Source: Alcanivorax borkumensis SK2
GTDB lineage: Bacteria > Pseudomonadota > Gammaproteobacteria > Pseudomonadales > Alcanivoracaceae
Length of the DNA stretch: 64,000 nucleotides
NCBI RefSeq assembly: GCF_000009365.1
Contig: NC_008260.1
Location: forward strand, 1,399,501 to 1,463,500
Direction: 5' to 3'
Shown here: piece by piece, positions 18,163 through 26,637 of the stretch
How positions within the stretch are numbered: position 1 is the stretch's first letter
How the letters are laid out: each line of letters starts with the position of its first letter
Program-made: the position numbers and the translations under genes
The notes under the pieces: model-generated
Seen by the model: only the letters and a program-made list of their open reading frames with translations
What the model was told of the DNA's origin: nothing
The model's database searches: none

Positions 18163-20370
18163 GTGTCATACAAGAAAGATCGAAAGGTTCTTAAACGCGT
18201 AGATTATGGGGCCGCCAAGAACTCCTTGATGGGAGTCCTGGCGGCCCTTCTGGTTTATGCAGTTGTCTTTACCTGGGGACAGGTCTACCAGAGCTTCGAA
18301 CTGGAAGCGCTAATAGGGGGGGGCGCCGTACTGCTCGTTACCGCTTACCGGTTATGGCTGGTGGCCCGTTTTGATGCCCTCCATGGTTCTGGCCCCGCAC
18401 GTTGGCGACGTTTGTTCGGGGTGGGCCTGTCGCTGCATGCTTTGTTGTGGGGCTTGCTACCAGCCTGGCTAATTTGGCGATTGGGCACCGGCTTTAATTT
18501 CTTCGTAGTGATTCTTTATAACGTCGGCGTAACGACGGCCCTAGGCAGCTCCTGGATGGCCGGCTTACGGGTGCGCCAAGCGTATATCGTACTGATGTTT
18601 CTGCCGACATTGGCGGTATTACTGTTTGCGGGAAGCGTGCACGATTGGGTTTTGGCGGCATTGATTGGCTCCTATGCATTTTACTTGTTCCGCCTTTACC
18701 GCGGGCAGTACGAGACATTCTGGCATGCCATGACCCGTGAGCGGCGGGGCTCTGTGGAGCCTAAAAAGCCGGTGCGCAGTAGTACCGAAGTGCAGCTGAG
18801 TTTAGTGTACCGACTGGCCCACGAACTACGCACGCCGATGAATTCGTTGATGGGTATGATGTCGTTGCTAGAAGACACCCGCCTGAATGACGAACAAAAA
18901 GACTACCTACAAGTGGCAGGGCAGAGTGGCAAGTTGCTGCTGACTCTGATTGATGACGTTCTGGATTATTCCCGCATTCTTTCCCGCCGCATTACCCTTA
19001 ACTCTGATTATTTTGACTTTCGGGCAGCGATTGAACAGTCGCTGGAAGCCTTCGGGCCCATGGCCCAGACATCCGGTCTGGAATTGACCTGTGTGATTGA
19101 CCGGATGTTGCCCAAGCGTATTCGCGGTGATCGTGAGCGGTTGATGCAGGTACTTAATAACCTGTTCAGCAATGCCATCAAATTCAGTGAAAAGGGTGAA
19201 ATTCGTCTCGATGTGGATTTTACTGTGGAGAGGGAAAACGCTGGTGTGCTCAGGGTGCGGGTTAGCGACGAAGGCGCAGGCATGGACCCGGAAACCTTGC
19301 GCCACTTGTTCCAAGATCGCTTTATTGAAGAGGGGCAGGACGTCTACAGCAGCCATCATACTGGTTTCGGTTTGCTGGTCTGTAAGGGGCTAATTGATGC
19401 TATGGGGGGCACACTGGGCGCAGAAAGCGTGCCTGGCGAAGGCTCTACTTTCTGGTTCACCGTGCCGGTGCAAATGCAGCCGGATATGCGCGAAGCCCAG
19501 AGTTTGATACGGGCGCTAGATGGCGTCCAGGCCTTGGTGGTTGGCGCTGCCTCGGGCACGGTTTCGAGTATCCAGGAAGAATTAGAAGCGCTGGGTTGTC
19601 AGGCTTCCTCTGCGATGGGGTATGACCATGCACTTCAAGCTTTGCGTGCGGGGCATCGTGAGCAAAGTGACTTTGATGTATTGTTTGTTGATACCTGGTC
19701 ACGGGGAGAGTTGGCGCTGAATCTATGCCGTAACGTACTTGAAGATCCCTCGCTACGTCCGGTACGTCTTGTGCTTTTGGCCACCATTGAAGAGCGTAGC
19801 CATGCGGCAGTGCAACAGCTAATCGATAAACATGATCTGGTGGTGCTGGTACGGCCAGTACATCGCAGCGTATTGCGCCAGGGCTTGGCAAGGTTGATGG
19901 GGCTGCAACGGCAAATTCCAGTTGGTGATGCTCCTCTTCAGACGCCGGAAGAGCGGCAGCGCCGCAAACGCTTCCGGCTGATGCTGGTGGAGGACAACGA
20001 AGTGAATCAGCTGGTTACCCGGGGCATGCTAAGTAAGTTGGGCTATCAGGTAAAAACCGTGAGCAACGGTGAAACGGCACTGGCGTTGCTGGAACAAGAA
20101 CCCTTTGATCTGGTGTTGATGGATTGCATGATGCCGGAGATGGATGGCTTTGAAGCAACCCGTCGCCAGCGAGAAATGGAACACAGCAAAGCGAGCCCGC
20201 GTACCCCGATTGTTGCGATTACCGCCAATACCGCGGAAGGCGTTCAGGCCCGTTGCCTAGCTGCTGGCATGGATGATTTTCTTGCCAAACCGGTGCATCT
20301 TGATGCACTAGAAACAGTATTGCGCCGCTGGCTGCCCGAGCAGCCCGTCAGAGATGAGGATGAACAATGA
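18163..20370 (+). CDS. Membrane hybrid sensor histidine kinase with C-terminal receiver
   Basis: A 735-residue hybrid kinase. About six transmembrane helices (residues 22-178) are followed by HisKA with the phospho-accepting His220 in RLAHELRTPMNS and HATPase_c with VLNNLFSNAIKFS, DEGAGMDPE and the G2 loop GFGLLVCKGL. Next comes a degenerate receiver-like domain (about 455-570) that has no clear phospho-aspartate pocket, then a true receiver with phospho-Asp about 654 in LVLMDCMMPEMDG and the conserved Lys in FLAKPVH. There is no HPt domain, so phosphotransfer must continue elsewhere. The start is a GTG with GGAA upstream. A run of eight G lies at codons 52-54. Confidence 0.92.
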   Translation: MSYKKDRKVLKRVDYGAAKNSLMGVLAALLVYAVVFTWGQVYQSFELEALIGGGAVLLVTAYRLWLVARFDALHGSGPARWRRLFGVGLSLHALLWGLLPAWLIWRLGTGFNFFVVILYNVGVTTALGSSWMAGLRVRQAYIVLMFLPTLAVLLFAGSVHDWVLAALIGSYAFYLFRLYRGQYETFWHAMTRERRGSVEPKKPVRSSTEVQLSLVYRLAHELRTPMNSLMGMMSLLEDTRLNDEQKDYLQVAGQSGKLLLTLIDDVLDYSRILSRRITLNSDYFDFRAAIEQSLEAFGPMAQTSGLELTCVIDRMLPKRIRGDRERLMQVLNNLFSNAIKFSEKGEIRLDVDFTVERENAGVLRVRVSDEGAGMDPETLRHLFQDRFIEEGQDVYSSHHTGFGLLVCKGLIDAMGGTLGAESVPGEGSTFWFTVPVQMQPDMREAQSLIRALDGVQALVVGAASGTVSSIQEELEALGCQASSAMGYDHALQALRAGHREQSDFDVLFVDTWSRGELALNLCRNVLEDPSLRPVRLVLLATIEERSHAAVQQLIDKHDLVVLVRPVHRSVLRQGLARLMGLQRQIPVGDAPLQTPEERQRRKRFRLMLVEDNEVNQLVTRGMLSKLGYQVKTVSNGETALALLEQEPFDLVLMDCMMPEMDGFEATRRQREMEHSKASPRTPIVAITANTAEGVQARCLAAGMDDFLAKPVHLDALETVLRRWLPEQPVRDEDEQ

Positions 20371-21059
20371 CAAGAAAAGCCTTGCTGCTGGGAGCAACCG
20401 GGTTAGTGGGTCGTGATTGCTTAGAAAACCTACTTGCCTGCGATGACTATGAAAAGGTAATTGTGCTGACTCGCCGTCCTTTATCGGTGGAGCATCCCAA
20501 GCTAGATGTGCAGCGGGTAGATTTCGATAATATCGAGGCGCACAAGAATAGCTTCCAAGTTGATGATGTTTTTTGTTGTCTGGGCACGACCATGAAAAAA
20601 GCCGGTTCGCGACAGGCATTTCGGCATGTGGATCATGACCTTGTGGTGCTGGCCGGCAGCATGGCGAGGCGAGCCAATGTGCAGCGCTTTCTAGTCGTTT
20701 CGGCGGTGAGTTCCAATGCTCGCTCGCCGTTTTTCTACTCGCGGGTAAAAGGGCAGATGGAACGCGCGTTGATCAAGCTCGACCTGCCACTGTTGGCCAT
20801 TCTGCAGCCGTCACTGTTACGCGGCGAGCGTGAAGACAAGCGCCGGGCAGAGGACTGGGGCAATATTTTCAATCGAGTGATTGAGCCACTGACACGCTGG
20901 ACCGATGCCCACTGGCTCCCCGTGGACAGCGGCAAGGTGGCTGATGCCATGGTTGGTATGGCATTGATGGGGCCAGATACTGGCTTGTACCGATTGCGTT
21001 ACCGGGATTTTCTGGTGTTTGCCGGCAAGTTCCGCGAGAAAATGAATAAGACAGCCTGA
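20367..21059 (+). CDS. NAD(P)-binding atypical SDR family protein (HTATIP2/YwnB-like)
   Basis: A 230-residue Rossmann-fold protein with the nucleotide-binding turn [17 protein letters not shown] at the N terminus, [12 protein letters not shown] after the third strand, and SxxxYxxxK-like spacing in [20 protein letters not shown]. These fit the atypical SDR group that includes HTATIP2-like proteins. Its ATG overlaps the stop of the sensor kinase gene (ATGA), so the two are translationally coupled; whether that means a shared pathway is unknown. The substrate cannot be inferred. Confidence 0.82.
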   Translation: MTRKALLLGATGLVGRDCLENLLACDDYEKVIVLTRRPLSVEHPKLDVQRVDFDNIEAHKNSFQVDDVFCCLGTTMKKAGSRQAFRHVDHDLVVLAGSMARRANVQRFLVVSAVSSNARSPFFYSRVKGQMERALIKLDLPLLAILQPSLLRGEREDKRRAEDWGNIFNRVIEPLTRWTDAHWLPVDSGKVADAMVGMALMGPDTGLYRLRYRDFLVFAGKFREKMNKTA

Positions 21060-21102
21060 AAGGCTTTGGCTACAACCTGAACAAATAACCGAAGGAGTTA
21101 GT

Positions 21103-21585
21103 ATGACCTTTGTGACTTGCGATCTTTGTGATGACAACGCCGATAGCGTTTGCGTGGTAACCGGACTTAACTGGCTCAGCTATGGCGGCCGCGACGCATT
21201 TGGTGGCGAAATCGTCACGGTTAAGTGCTTTGAAGACAACAGCCGAGTAAAGGAACACTTGGGCACCGACGGTAAGGGCAAGGTGCTTGTGGTTGATGGT
21301 GGTGGCAGCCTGCGCAATGCGTTGATCGGCGATATGATTGCGGAAAATGCGGTGAAAAATGGTTGGGAAGGCGTAATTATTTACGGCGCCTGCCGGGACG
21401 TGGACGCGCTAGCCAAGTTGGACATCGGTGTCATCACCCTAGGTTGCGTGCCGATTAAATCGGTTCGTCGTGATGAAGGGCAGCTGAACATTGAGATCAC
21501 TTTCGGTGGCGTTGTTTTTCGCCCGGGTGAATTCGTTTATGCGGATAATAATGGGATCATCACTGCGCCCAAGGCCTTGGTATAA
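21103..21585 (+). CDS. rraA: Ribonuclease E activity regulator RraA
   Basis: A 160-residue protein matching RraA over its whole length (E. coli 161). Characteristic segments are [53 protein letters not shown] and [10 protein letters not shown]. In E. coli RraA binds the RNase E C-terminal region and inhibits mRNA decay. Related folds act as 4-hydroxy-4-methyl-2-oxoglutarate aldolases: the G-x20-R-D/E pattern of the aldolases is partly present (GACRDVD), so an aldolase role cannot be fully excluded. A strong GAAGGAG precedes the ATG. Confidence 0.88.
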   Translation: MTFVTCDLCDDNADSVCVVTGLNWLSYGGRDAFGGEIVTVKCFEDNSRVKEHLGTDGKGKVLVVDGGGSLRNALIGDMIAENAVKNGWEGVIIYGACRDVDALAKLDIGVITLGCVPIKSVRRDEGQLNIEITFGGVVFRPGEFVYADNNGIITAPKALV

Positions 21586-21604
21586 GGCTTGTCATTGACG
21601 ATTC

Positions 21605-21626
21605 TTGGCAGGAACTCTGCTATAAA
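21605..21626 (+). promoter_or_regulatory. Candidate promoter of the CBS-domain gene (sigma-54-like or sigma-70-like)
   Basis: TTGGCAGG followed by CTGCT gives the GG-N10-GC spacing of -24/-12 promoters, with two mismatches to the usual consensus. The same stretch holds TATAAA at 21621-21626 with TTGACG at 21595-21600, but their 20-bp spacing is too long for a good sigma-70 site. I cannot decide between them by eye. Confidence 0.35.
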
Positions 21627-21638
21627 ACAATAGGGATG

Positions 21639-21657
21639 AGCCGGCACGACGCCGGCT
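21639..21657 (+). promoter_or_regulatory. Leader hairpin before the CBS-domain gene
   Basis: Perfect 7-bp G+C-rich stem AGCCGGC / GCCGGCT with loop ACGAC in the presumed 5' untranslated leader, ending about 20 bp before the ATG. No T-run follows, so it is not a terminator; it may affect mRNA stability or translation. Confidence 0.4.
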
Positions 21658-21678
21658 GCGATCGCACAAGGAATAATT

Positions 21679-22089
21679 ATGCTTAAGTCCATGCGGGTAG
21701 CGGAATACATGAGCCGCCGTCTTATCACCTTTTCCCCCGATATGTCCGTCAGTGAAGCCATTCGTACCTTGCTGGAAAATCAAATTTCCGGTGGCCCGGT
21801 GGTGAATGAGGCGGGCAGCGTGGTAGGGGTCTTTTCCGAATCTGATTGCCTCAAGGGGGCGCTGGAAGCAAGCTACCACGATACGGAAATTGGTTCGGTA
21901 AAAGAATATATGAGCGTGGATCTGCAGACCGTAGAAGGCTCGGATTCTATTCTTGATGTGGCAGAAATTTTCCTTGCGGATCACCGTCGTCGGCTGCCGG
22001 TGATGGATAACGGAAAGCTGGTTGGCCAAATCAGCCGCCGGGACTTGCTTCGTGCCATGGAAGACTTTGGGCATCGCCACACACTGTAG
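21679..22089 (+). CDS. Tandem CBS-domain protein
   Basis: A 136-residue stand-alone protein made of two CBS motifs. The first has SRRLITFSPDMSVSEAIRTL and GGPVVNEAGSVVGVFSE. The second has YMSVDLQTVEGSDSILDVAE, RRLPVMDNGKLVGQISRRD. CBS pairs bind adenosine ligands such as AMP, ATP or SAM and act as energy sensors. Nothing in the neighbourhood identifies its partner. It may have its own promoter and a leader hairpin. Confidence 0.88.
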   Translation: MLKSMRVAEYMSRRLITFSPDMSVSEAIRTLLENQISGGPVVNEAGSVVGVFSESDCLKGALEASYHDTEIGSVKEYMSVDLQTVEGSDSILDVAEIFLADHRRRLPVMDNGKLVGQISRRDLLRAMEDFGHRHTL

Positions 22090-22139
22090 TGCTTGATTCA
22101 ACTTCTTTGAACGCTGTTTGAACTCCGGGGGGAGTCACC

Positions 22140-22718
22140 ATGAACCAACCTTACCAAGCGCCTAAGGCGGATGTTTCTATGGCCGGAAGTCAGGAGACGT
22201 ATCAGCCCAAGTTTCTATCGCTGTCTGGTCGTATCGGGCGTATGCGGTATTTTGTCTATGCGGCGGGCCTTACGCTGCTTTTCTATTTGGTCATGGGCAT
22301 TGCTGCAGCACTCGTGATCCCTGGCATTATGAGTGCTGGCCAAAGTGCTATTGGTGTGGGTGCCGTGATAATAGGGTTGATTGTCATGGTGGGGTTTATT
22401 GCTTTGATGGTGATGAGCTGGGGCTATATGGTGCGTCGCCTCAATGACATCAACGCCAGCGGTTGGTTGAGCCTGTTAATGCTAGTGCCGATTGCCAACC
22501 TAGTGTTGGGCCTGGTGATGTTGTTCAAACGCGGTAGCGAGGGTCGCAATCAGTACGGCGCGGCCCCAGTGAGCAACTCAGGCGGTGTGAAAGCAGCCTT
22601 CGTCATTGTGCTGTTGCTGATGGTGGGCTATTTCGGAGTATTGTTCCCGATCACCATGGCAAATTATGCGAATTATTCGCAACAGGCCATGCAGCAGATC
22701 GATTATTCCGAATACTGA
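22140..22718 (+). CDS. DUF805-family inner-membrane protein
   Basis: A 192-residue protein with the DUF805 opening pattern LSLSGRIGRMRYFVYA, then four hydrophobic segments and the family's RRLNDINASGWLSLL motif before LVPIANLVLGLVMLFKRGSEGRNQYG. The N terminus has a short Pro/Gln-rich cytosolic tail. GGGGGAG precedes the ATG. Function of the family is unknown. It converges on mdh, with a shared terminator between them. Confidence 0.85.
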   Translation: MNQPYQAPKADVSMAGSQETYQPKFLSLSGRIGRMRYFVYAAGLTLLFYLVMGIAAALVIPGIMSAGQSAIGVGAVIIGLIVMVGFIALMVMSWGYMVRRLNDINASGWLSLLMLVPIANLVLGLVMLFKRGSEGRNQYGAAPVSNSGGVKAAFVIVLLLMVGYFGVLFPITMANYANYSQQAMQQIDYSEY

Positions 22719-22802
22719 TGACTTGCGTTTGAAATTGAAAAAGGGCCATTGCGGATTCTAAGTCGTATGGACCCTGCTGCCGCTGCGCAGTACAGCGGAA
22801 AC

Positions 22803-22832
22803 AAAAAAGGGGCTCTGAAGAGCCCCTTTTTA
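22803..22832. terminator. Bidirectional terminator between the DUF805 gene and mdh
   Basis: Stem GGGGCTC (22809-22815), loop TGAA, GAGCCCC (22820-22826), flanked by six A on the left and five T on the right. It can end transcripts from both directions and sits 15 bp past the mdh stop. Confidence 0.88.
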
Positions 22833-22847
22833 TTGCCTGACTAAACC

Positions 22848-23828
22848 TTACGGCAGCAGGTGAGAAACAGCATCACGTTCTTCGGCCAGTTCCTGCTCGG
22901 TGGCTTGCATTTTGCCACGGGAGAAGTCATTGACCTCTAGGCCCTGAACGATAGTCCAGTCGCCATTCTTGCAGGTGCAAGGGAAGGAGTAGATCAGGCC
23001 TTCCTGAATGCCGTAGGAACCATCACTGTAGATGCCCATGGAAACCCAGTCACCTTCGTCGGTGCCCAGTGCCCAGGAACGCATGTGGTCCACGGCAGCG
23101 TTAGCAGCAGACGCGGCAGAAGACGCGCCACGGGCCTTAATGATCGCTGCACCACGCTGCTGTACAGTCGGGATGTAGTCGTTTTCATACCAGTCTTGCT
23201 CGACCTGATCAATGGCTACTTTGCCATCCACTTCACAGTGATGCAGATCAGGATACTGAGTGGAAGAGTGGTTGCCCCAGATGAGCATCTTCTTCACGTC
23301 ATTGACGGTTTTGCCCAATTTGTTGGCCAGTTGCGCCATGGCACGGTTGTGGTCTAGGCGGGTCATGGCAGTAAACTGACGGGGATCGATGTCAGGCGCG
23401 TTGCGTTGGGCGATCAGGGCATTGGTGTTGGCCGGGTTGCCGACAACAAGAACCTTGATGCCTTTGCTGGCATTGTCGTTGATGGCTTTGCCTTGGGCGG
23501 AGAAGATGGCTGCGTTAGCTTCCAGCAGATCTTTACGCTCCATGCCCGGACCACGCGGACGAGCACCAACCAACAGCGCGTAGTCGGCGTCTTTGAAGGC
23601 CACGTTGGCATCGTCGGTACCGGTGATACCGGCAACCAGCGGGAATGCGCAATCTTCCAGCTCCATGATGACCCCGTTCAGGGCTTCCAGAGCAGGGGTG
23701 ATTTCGAGCAATTGCAGAATAACGGGCTGGTCTTTGCCAAGCATGTCGCCGGAAGCGATGCGGAACAGCAGGGAATAGCTGATTTGGCCAGCGGCGCCGG
23801 TGACGGCTACGCGTACGGGTGCTTTCAT
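22848..23828 (-). CDS. mdh: Malate dehydrogenase (type 2 MDH family)
   Basis: NAD-dependent malate/oxaloacetate interconversion in the TCA cycle, 326 residues. The nucleotide site is [19 protein letters not shown]. Substrate arginines lie in the mobile loop [15 protein letters not shown] and after VGNPANTNA, and the catalytic histidine is in [12 protein letters not shown]. These are features of the LDH-like 'type 2' malate dehydrogenases. The ATG at 23828 is chosen because AGGAG lies seven bases upstream; a TTG two codons earlier has no support. It is single, with its own promoter and terminator. Confidence 0.96.
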   Translation of the reverse strand: MKAPVRVAVTGAAGQISYSLLFRIASGDMLGKDQPVILQLLEITPALEALNGVIMELEDCAFPLVAGITGTDDANVAFKDADYALLVGARPRGPGMERKDLLEANAAIFSAQGKAINDNASKGIKVLVVGNPANTNALIAQRNAPDIDPRQFTAMTRLDHNRAMAQLANKLGKTVNDVKKMLIWGNHSSTQYPDLHHCEVDGKVAIDQVEQDWYENDYIPTVQQRGAAIIKARGASSAASAANAAVDHMRSWALGTDEGDWVSMGIYSDGSYGIQEGLIYSFPCTCKNGDWTIVQGLEVNDFSRGKMQATEQELAEERDAVSHLLP

Positions 23829-23924
23829 GAACAATCTCCTAGCTTTAATTCGGGAGAACTTATGTGGCTGAAACCGAGAGGACCGCTGAGCAAGGTCAAT
23901 GGGTCAGGGTCCATGACGGCGCGC

Positions 23925-23930
23925 ATTATA
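23925..23930 (-). promoter_or_regulatory. Probable -10 box of the mdh promoter
   Basis: Minus-strand TATAAT, a perfect -10 hexamer, about 97 bp upstream of the mdh start. No good -35 box lies 17 bp away. GGGTCC (23907-23912) and GGACCC (23933-23938) flank it as an inverted repeat, which may be an operator. Confidence 0.5.
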
Positions 23931-23971
23931 AAGGACCCGACGGCTAATCGCACGGAATCAGAGGTATATAT

Positions 23972-25060
23972 ATGAGCAACTGGGATGTGCTGGTTATCGG
24001 CGCCGGCCAGGCGGGCTGCGCGGCAGCATGGGATTTGGCCGCAGCGGGCCTGCGTGTGGTGGTTATTTCCCGTGCCCAACCCCGTGCTAAGCCCTGTGCG
24101 GGCGGGGTTACCGAAAAGACGCTGGCTCGTTACCGGTTCAGTATTGCATCGGTGGTTCGCGAAACGGTGTCCACCCTAGCGGTGAGCCATACCTCTTCGC
24201 CCATTCGCCACCTAAGTGCCCAAGCACGGTTCTGTGTGATGACTGAACGGTCAGAATTGGATGCTCTTTGTCGCGCGAATGCTGAGCAACAGGGCGCCGT
24301 GTTCTGCGACACCGCAGGACTACGATCACTTCATCAGGAGGCTAACGGGGTTTCTGTGCAGACCCGGGAAGGTCAGCGCTTCACCGCCCCCTGGCTGGTC
24401 GCTGCGGATGGTGCCAACAGCGCTGTGGCGCGGATGCTGGGAGAGCGGCATCTGCGCGGTGCCATGGCCATCGAGGGGTGCGTACCCCGCAAGAACATAC
24501 GTGATTACCCTCCCATGACGCTGGATTTTGGTGCAATTCGCGGCGGCTATGGCTGGCTGTTTCCCAAGGGGGACCATGTGAACGTGGGGCTCTATGTATG
24601 GCGCCATGGGGTGGCAGCGCCGGAGCGTTCCGCTCTGCAGCGTTACAGCCTTGCCCGTTTGGGCGCACAGGCCGAGCAGGTAGCGGGCTATCCTCTGGGG
24701 ACGTGGCTGCCTAACACCCGGTTGGTTAATGGACGGGTGTTGTTTGTGGGCGATGCGGCAGGGTGCACGGAAGCGTTGCTGGGAGAGGGGATTTACGGCG
24801 CGGTACTTAGTGGGCAAATGGCTGCCCAGGCGTTACTGAGCAGTGAGCCGGAAATAGCCTACCCCGCCTCACTAGCAGGCTGGCGTGAAGAACTACACCA
24901 AGTCACTCGGCTTGGGCAGCTGTTCTATGGCCTATTACCCATTTCTACACGGCTGCTGCAGAGCCGGTTGGGGGCGACACTGGTTGATGGTTTTGCCCAG
25001 GGGCTGACCCTGGGGCAGTGCAAGCGCCAGTGGCGGGGGGCTCAGTTGTCGAAAGGCTGA
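23972..25060 (+). CDS. FAD-dependent oxidoreductase of the geranylgeranyl reductase family
   Basis: A 362-residue flavoprotein. FAD is bound by the N-terminal DVLVIGAGQAGCAAAWDLA dinucleotide motif and by the VGDAAGCTEALLGEGIYGAV segment. The region KPCAGGVTEKTLARY resembles the PxxWxGV-like loop of geranylgeranyl/digeranylgeranyl reductases, which saturate isoprenoid double bonds. The real substrate is unknown; bacterial members outside archaea and phototrophs are poorly characterised. It is divergent from mdh and its 3' end overlaps the convergent AraC gene by 19 bp. Confidence 0.82.
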   Translation: MSNWDVLVIGAGQAGCAAAWDLAAAGLRVVVISRAQPRAKPCAGGVTEKTLARYRFSIASVVRETVSTLAVSHTSSPIRHLSAQARFCVMTERSELDALCRANAEQQGAVFCDTAGLRSLHQEANGVSVQTREGQRFTAPWLVAADGANSAVARMLGERHLRGAMAIEGCVPRKNIRDYPPMTLDFGAIRGGYGWLFPKGDHVNVGLYVWRHGVAAPERSALQRYSLARLGAQAEQVAGYPLGTWLPNTRLVNGRVLFVGDAAGCTEALLGEGIYGAVLSGQMAAQALLSSEPEIAYPASLAGWREELHQVTRLGQLFYGLLPISTRLLQSRLGATLVDGFAQGLTLGQCKRQWRGAQLSKG

Positions 25061-26106
25061 TGGCCTTGATGGCTCCGGTATTGCACCGGTGTGATACTGA
25101 ACCAGCGTTTGAAGGCGCGATTGAAGGCACTTTGCTCGGAGTAGCCCAGATCTAGCGCGATTTGGTTAACGGAACGTTCACTGTGCAGCAGCCAGTCGCA
25201 GGCTAGGCGGCGGCGCTCGTCTTCCAGTAGGCTGGAAAAATCGGTGTTCTCGGCACGCAATTGCCGGCGCAGAGTCCAGGGCTTTATACCGAGCTGATCG
25301 GCAATGGGTTCCAGCTGCGGAACGCCCTGTTGCAGGCGATTCTGGATTTCTAAGCGCACCTGTTCCAGTAAATTGTCTCGGGCGTGGTACTGGGTGACGG
25401 CGCGTTGCATACGTGAGCGGGCCACCTTGTGAACTTCCGGATCGGCATCGCGCAGGGGCAAATCTAACATGTGGGCGGGTAATACGATGGCGTTTTCTGG
25501 CTGACCGAAGCTCACGTTGCAGCGGAAGATACGCTGATATTCAGTCTCATCGCCTTGCGGTGAATGTTTGAAAAGAATCTGCGTTGGGTTCAGTTCCTGG
25601 CCAATTAGCCAGCGACCGTAAATGATTGCGGCCGCAAAATTGGCGTCCACTCGTGCTGGATAGGTTGGCAGCGCTTCCAGGTCACTTTCCCACATTAAGC
25701 ATAGCGTTTTGTCGCCATGATATTCTCGCCACTCGAAGCGCAATTGGGCGTATTCAGTGGTGACTTCCATAAAGGGAATCATCAGCTCTATAGCATCCCC
25801 CAGTGTGGCACTGGACATGCTGGCATAACCCAGTTCCCCCATGAAACGCGGGCGAATCCCTTCCCCCATGTGTAGACCGAAAAGGGGGTCGGCGCTGTCG
25901 GCAATGGCCTGCGACAGTAACTGATTCTCGATGGCCATGGATATTCGTGACTGGGGGTCTTCTAGATCCTCGTTGCTAATACCAGATGCTACTAGCGCAT
26001 AGCTCAGGTCCACGCCGGCACGCAGCGCTGCATCCAGCAAATATTCCACCCAGAAAGGGGCGACAGTTTTATGCTTCAAAGAGGAAGCTAGGCTAGCGCA
26101 CGGCAT
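25042..26106 (-). CDS. AraC-family transcriptional regulator (OruR/ArgR-like, Arabinose_bd domain)
   Basis: A 354-residue regulator. The N-terminal ~200 residues form the ligand-sensing domain typical of the OruR-like group (LLDAALRAGVDLSYALVASG; FGLHMGEGIRPRFMGELGYA). The C-terminal ~100 residues are the double helix-turn-helix, ending in VNQIALDLGYSEQSAFNRAF and KRWFSITPVQYR. Such regulators often control a neighbouring catabolic gene. The divergent carboxylesterase gene is a candidate target, 531 bp away. An inverted repeat at 26162-26181 upstream may be an autoregulatory site. Confidence 0.88.
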   Translation of the reverse strand: MPCASLASSLKHKTVAPFWVEYLLDAALRAGVDLSYALVASGISNEDLEDPQSRISMAIENQLLSQAIADSADPLFGLHMGEGIRPRFMGELGYASMSSATLGDAIELMIPFMEVTTEYAQLRFEWREYHGDKTLCLMWESDLEALPTYPARVDANFAAAIIYGRWLIGQELNPTQILFKHSPQGDETEYQRIFRCNVSFGQPENAIVLPAHMLDLPLRDADPEVHKVARSRMQRAVTQYHARDNLLEQVRLEIQNRLQQGVPQLEPIADQLGIKPWTLRRQLRAENTDFSSLLEDERRRLACDWLLHSERSVNQIALDLGYSEQSAFNRAFKRWFSITPVQYRSHQGHQPFDN

Positions 26107-26637
26107 AGGCTCGCAATTGTTGTTATGGCGTCAGAGGGTCACTAGATAACGAAACGGGGCGCGGCAAGTCAACACTTGCCGAAGGGTTAGGCCTAGATTG
26201 ATGGCTTATTGAGCGAGTTAGTGAACTTATGGTCTGAACGGCGCAGTGCAGGGAAGGGCGGATGCTCACTGGCGGGCAAATAGCGGGTTGTCTTTGTTCT
26301 CCACACGGATGTAGACACCAGAACAGTATTATTGATTTTCCCTAGGGCGCTTCGGTTTTGGTAGTCACTTGCTCGTAACGTTTATTGACGCGTTTGCGAT
26401 GGCGGTGGTCTTACATAATAGAGGCTTCACTTGGTAGAAATTTCAATGGGTTTTCAACGCTGTGCGCAATGGTCTCAATGAAGGGGGGGGCAAGGTTAGG
26501 CGACTAATAAGTCGTGGTGGCTCATGTTTTCTAATAATTGAACAGCAAGCTCGGCCTACGCTTTAGTAAGTATTTTGTTAGGGTAATGGCCTTATTTTTC
26601 GGTCGGCTAACCGGCGTGTGAACCAGGAGTGAGGACG
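26107..26637. other. 531-bp divergent regulatory region between araC-type gene and carboxylesterase
   Basis: No gene is supported. It contains an 8-bp-arm inverted repeat, CGGCAAGT-CAAC-ACTTGCCG, at 26162-26181 and a run of eight G at 26483-26490. A weak promoter candidate for the esterase, TTGAAC and TTTAGT hexamers spaced by 18 bp, lies in the last 110 bp. The length and position suggest a regulated divergent promoter region. Confidence 0.45.
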
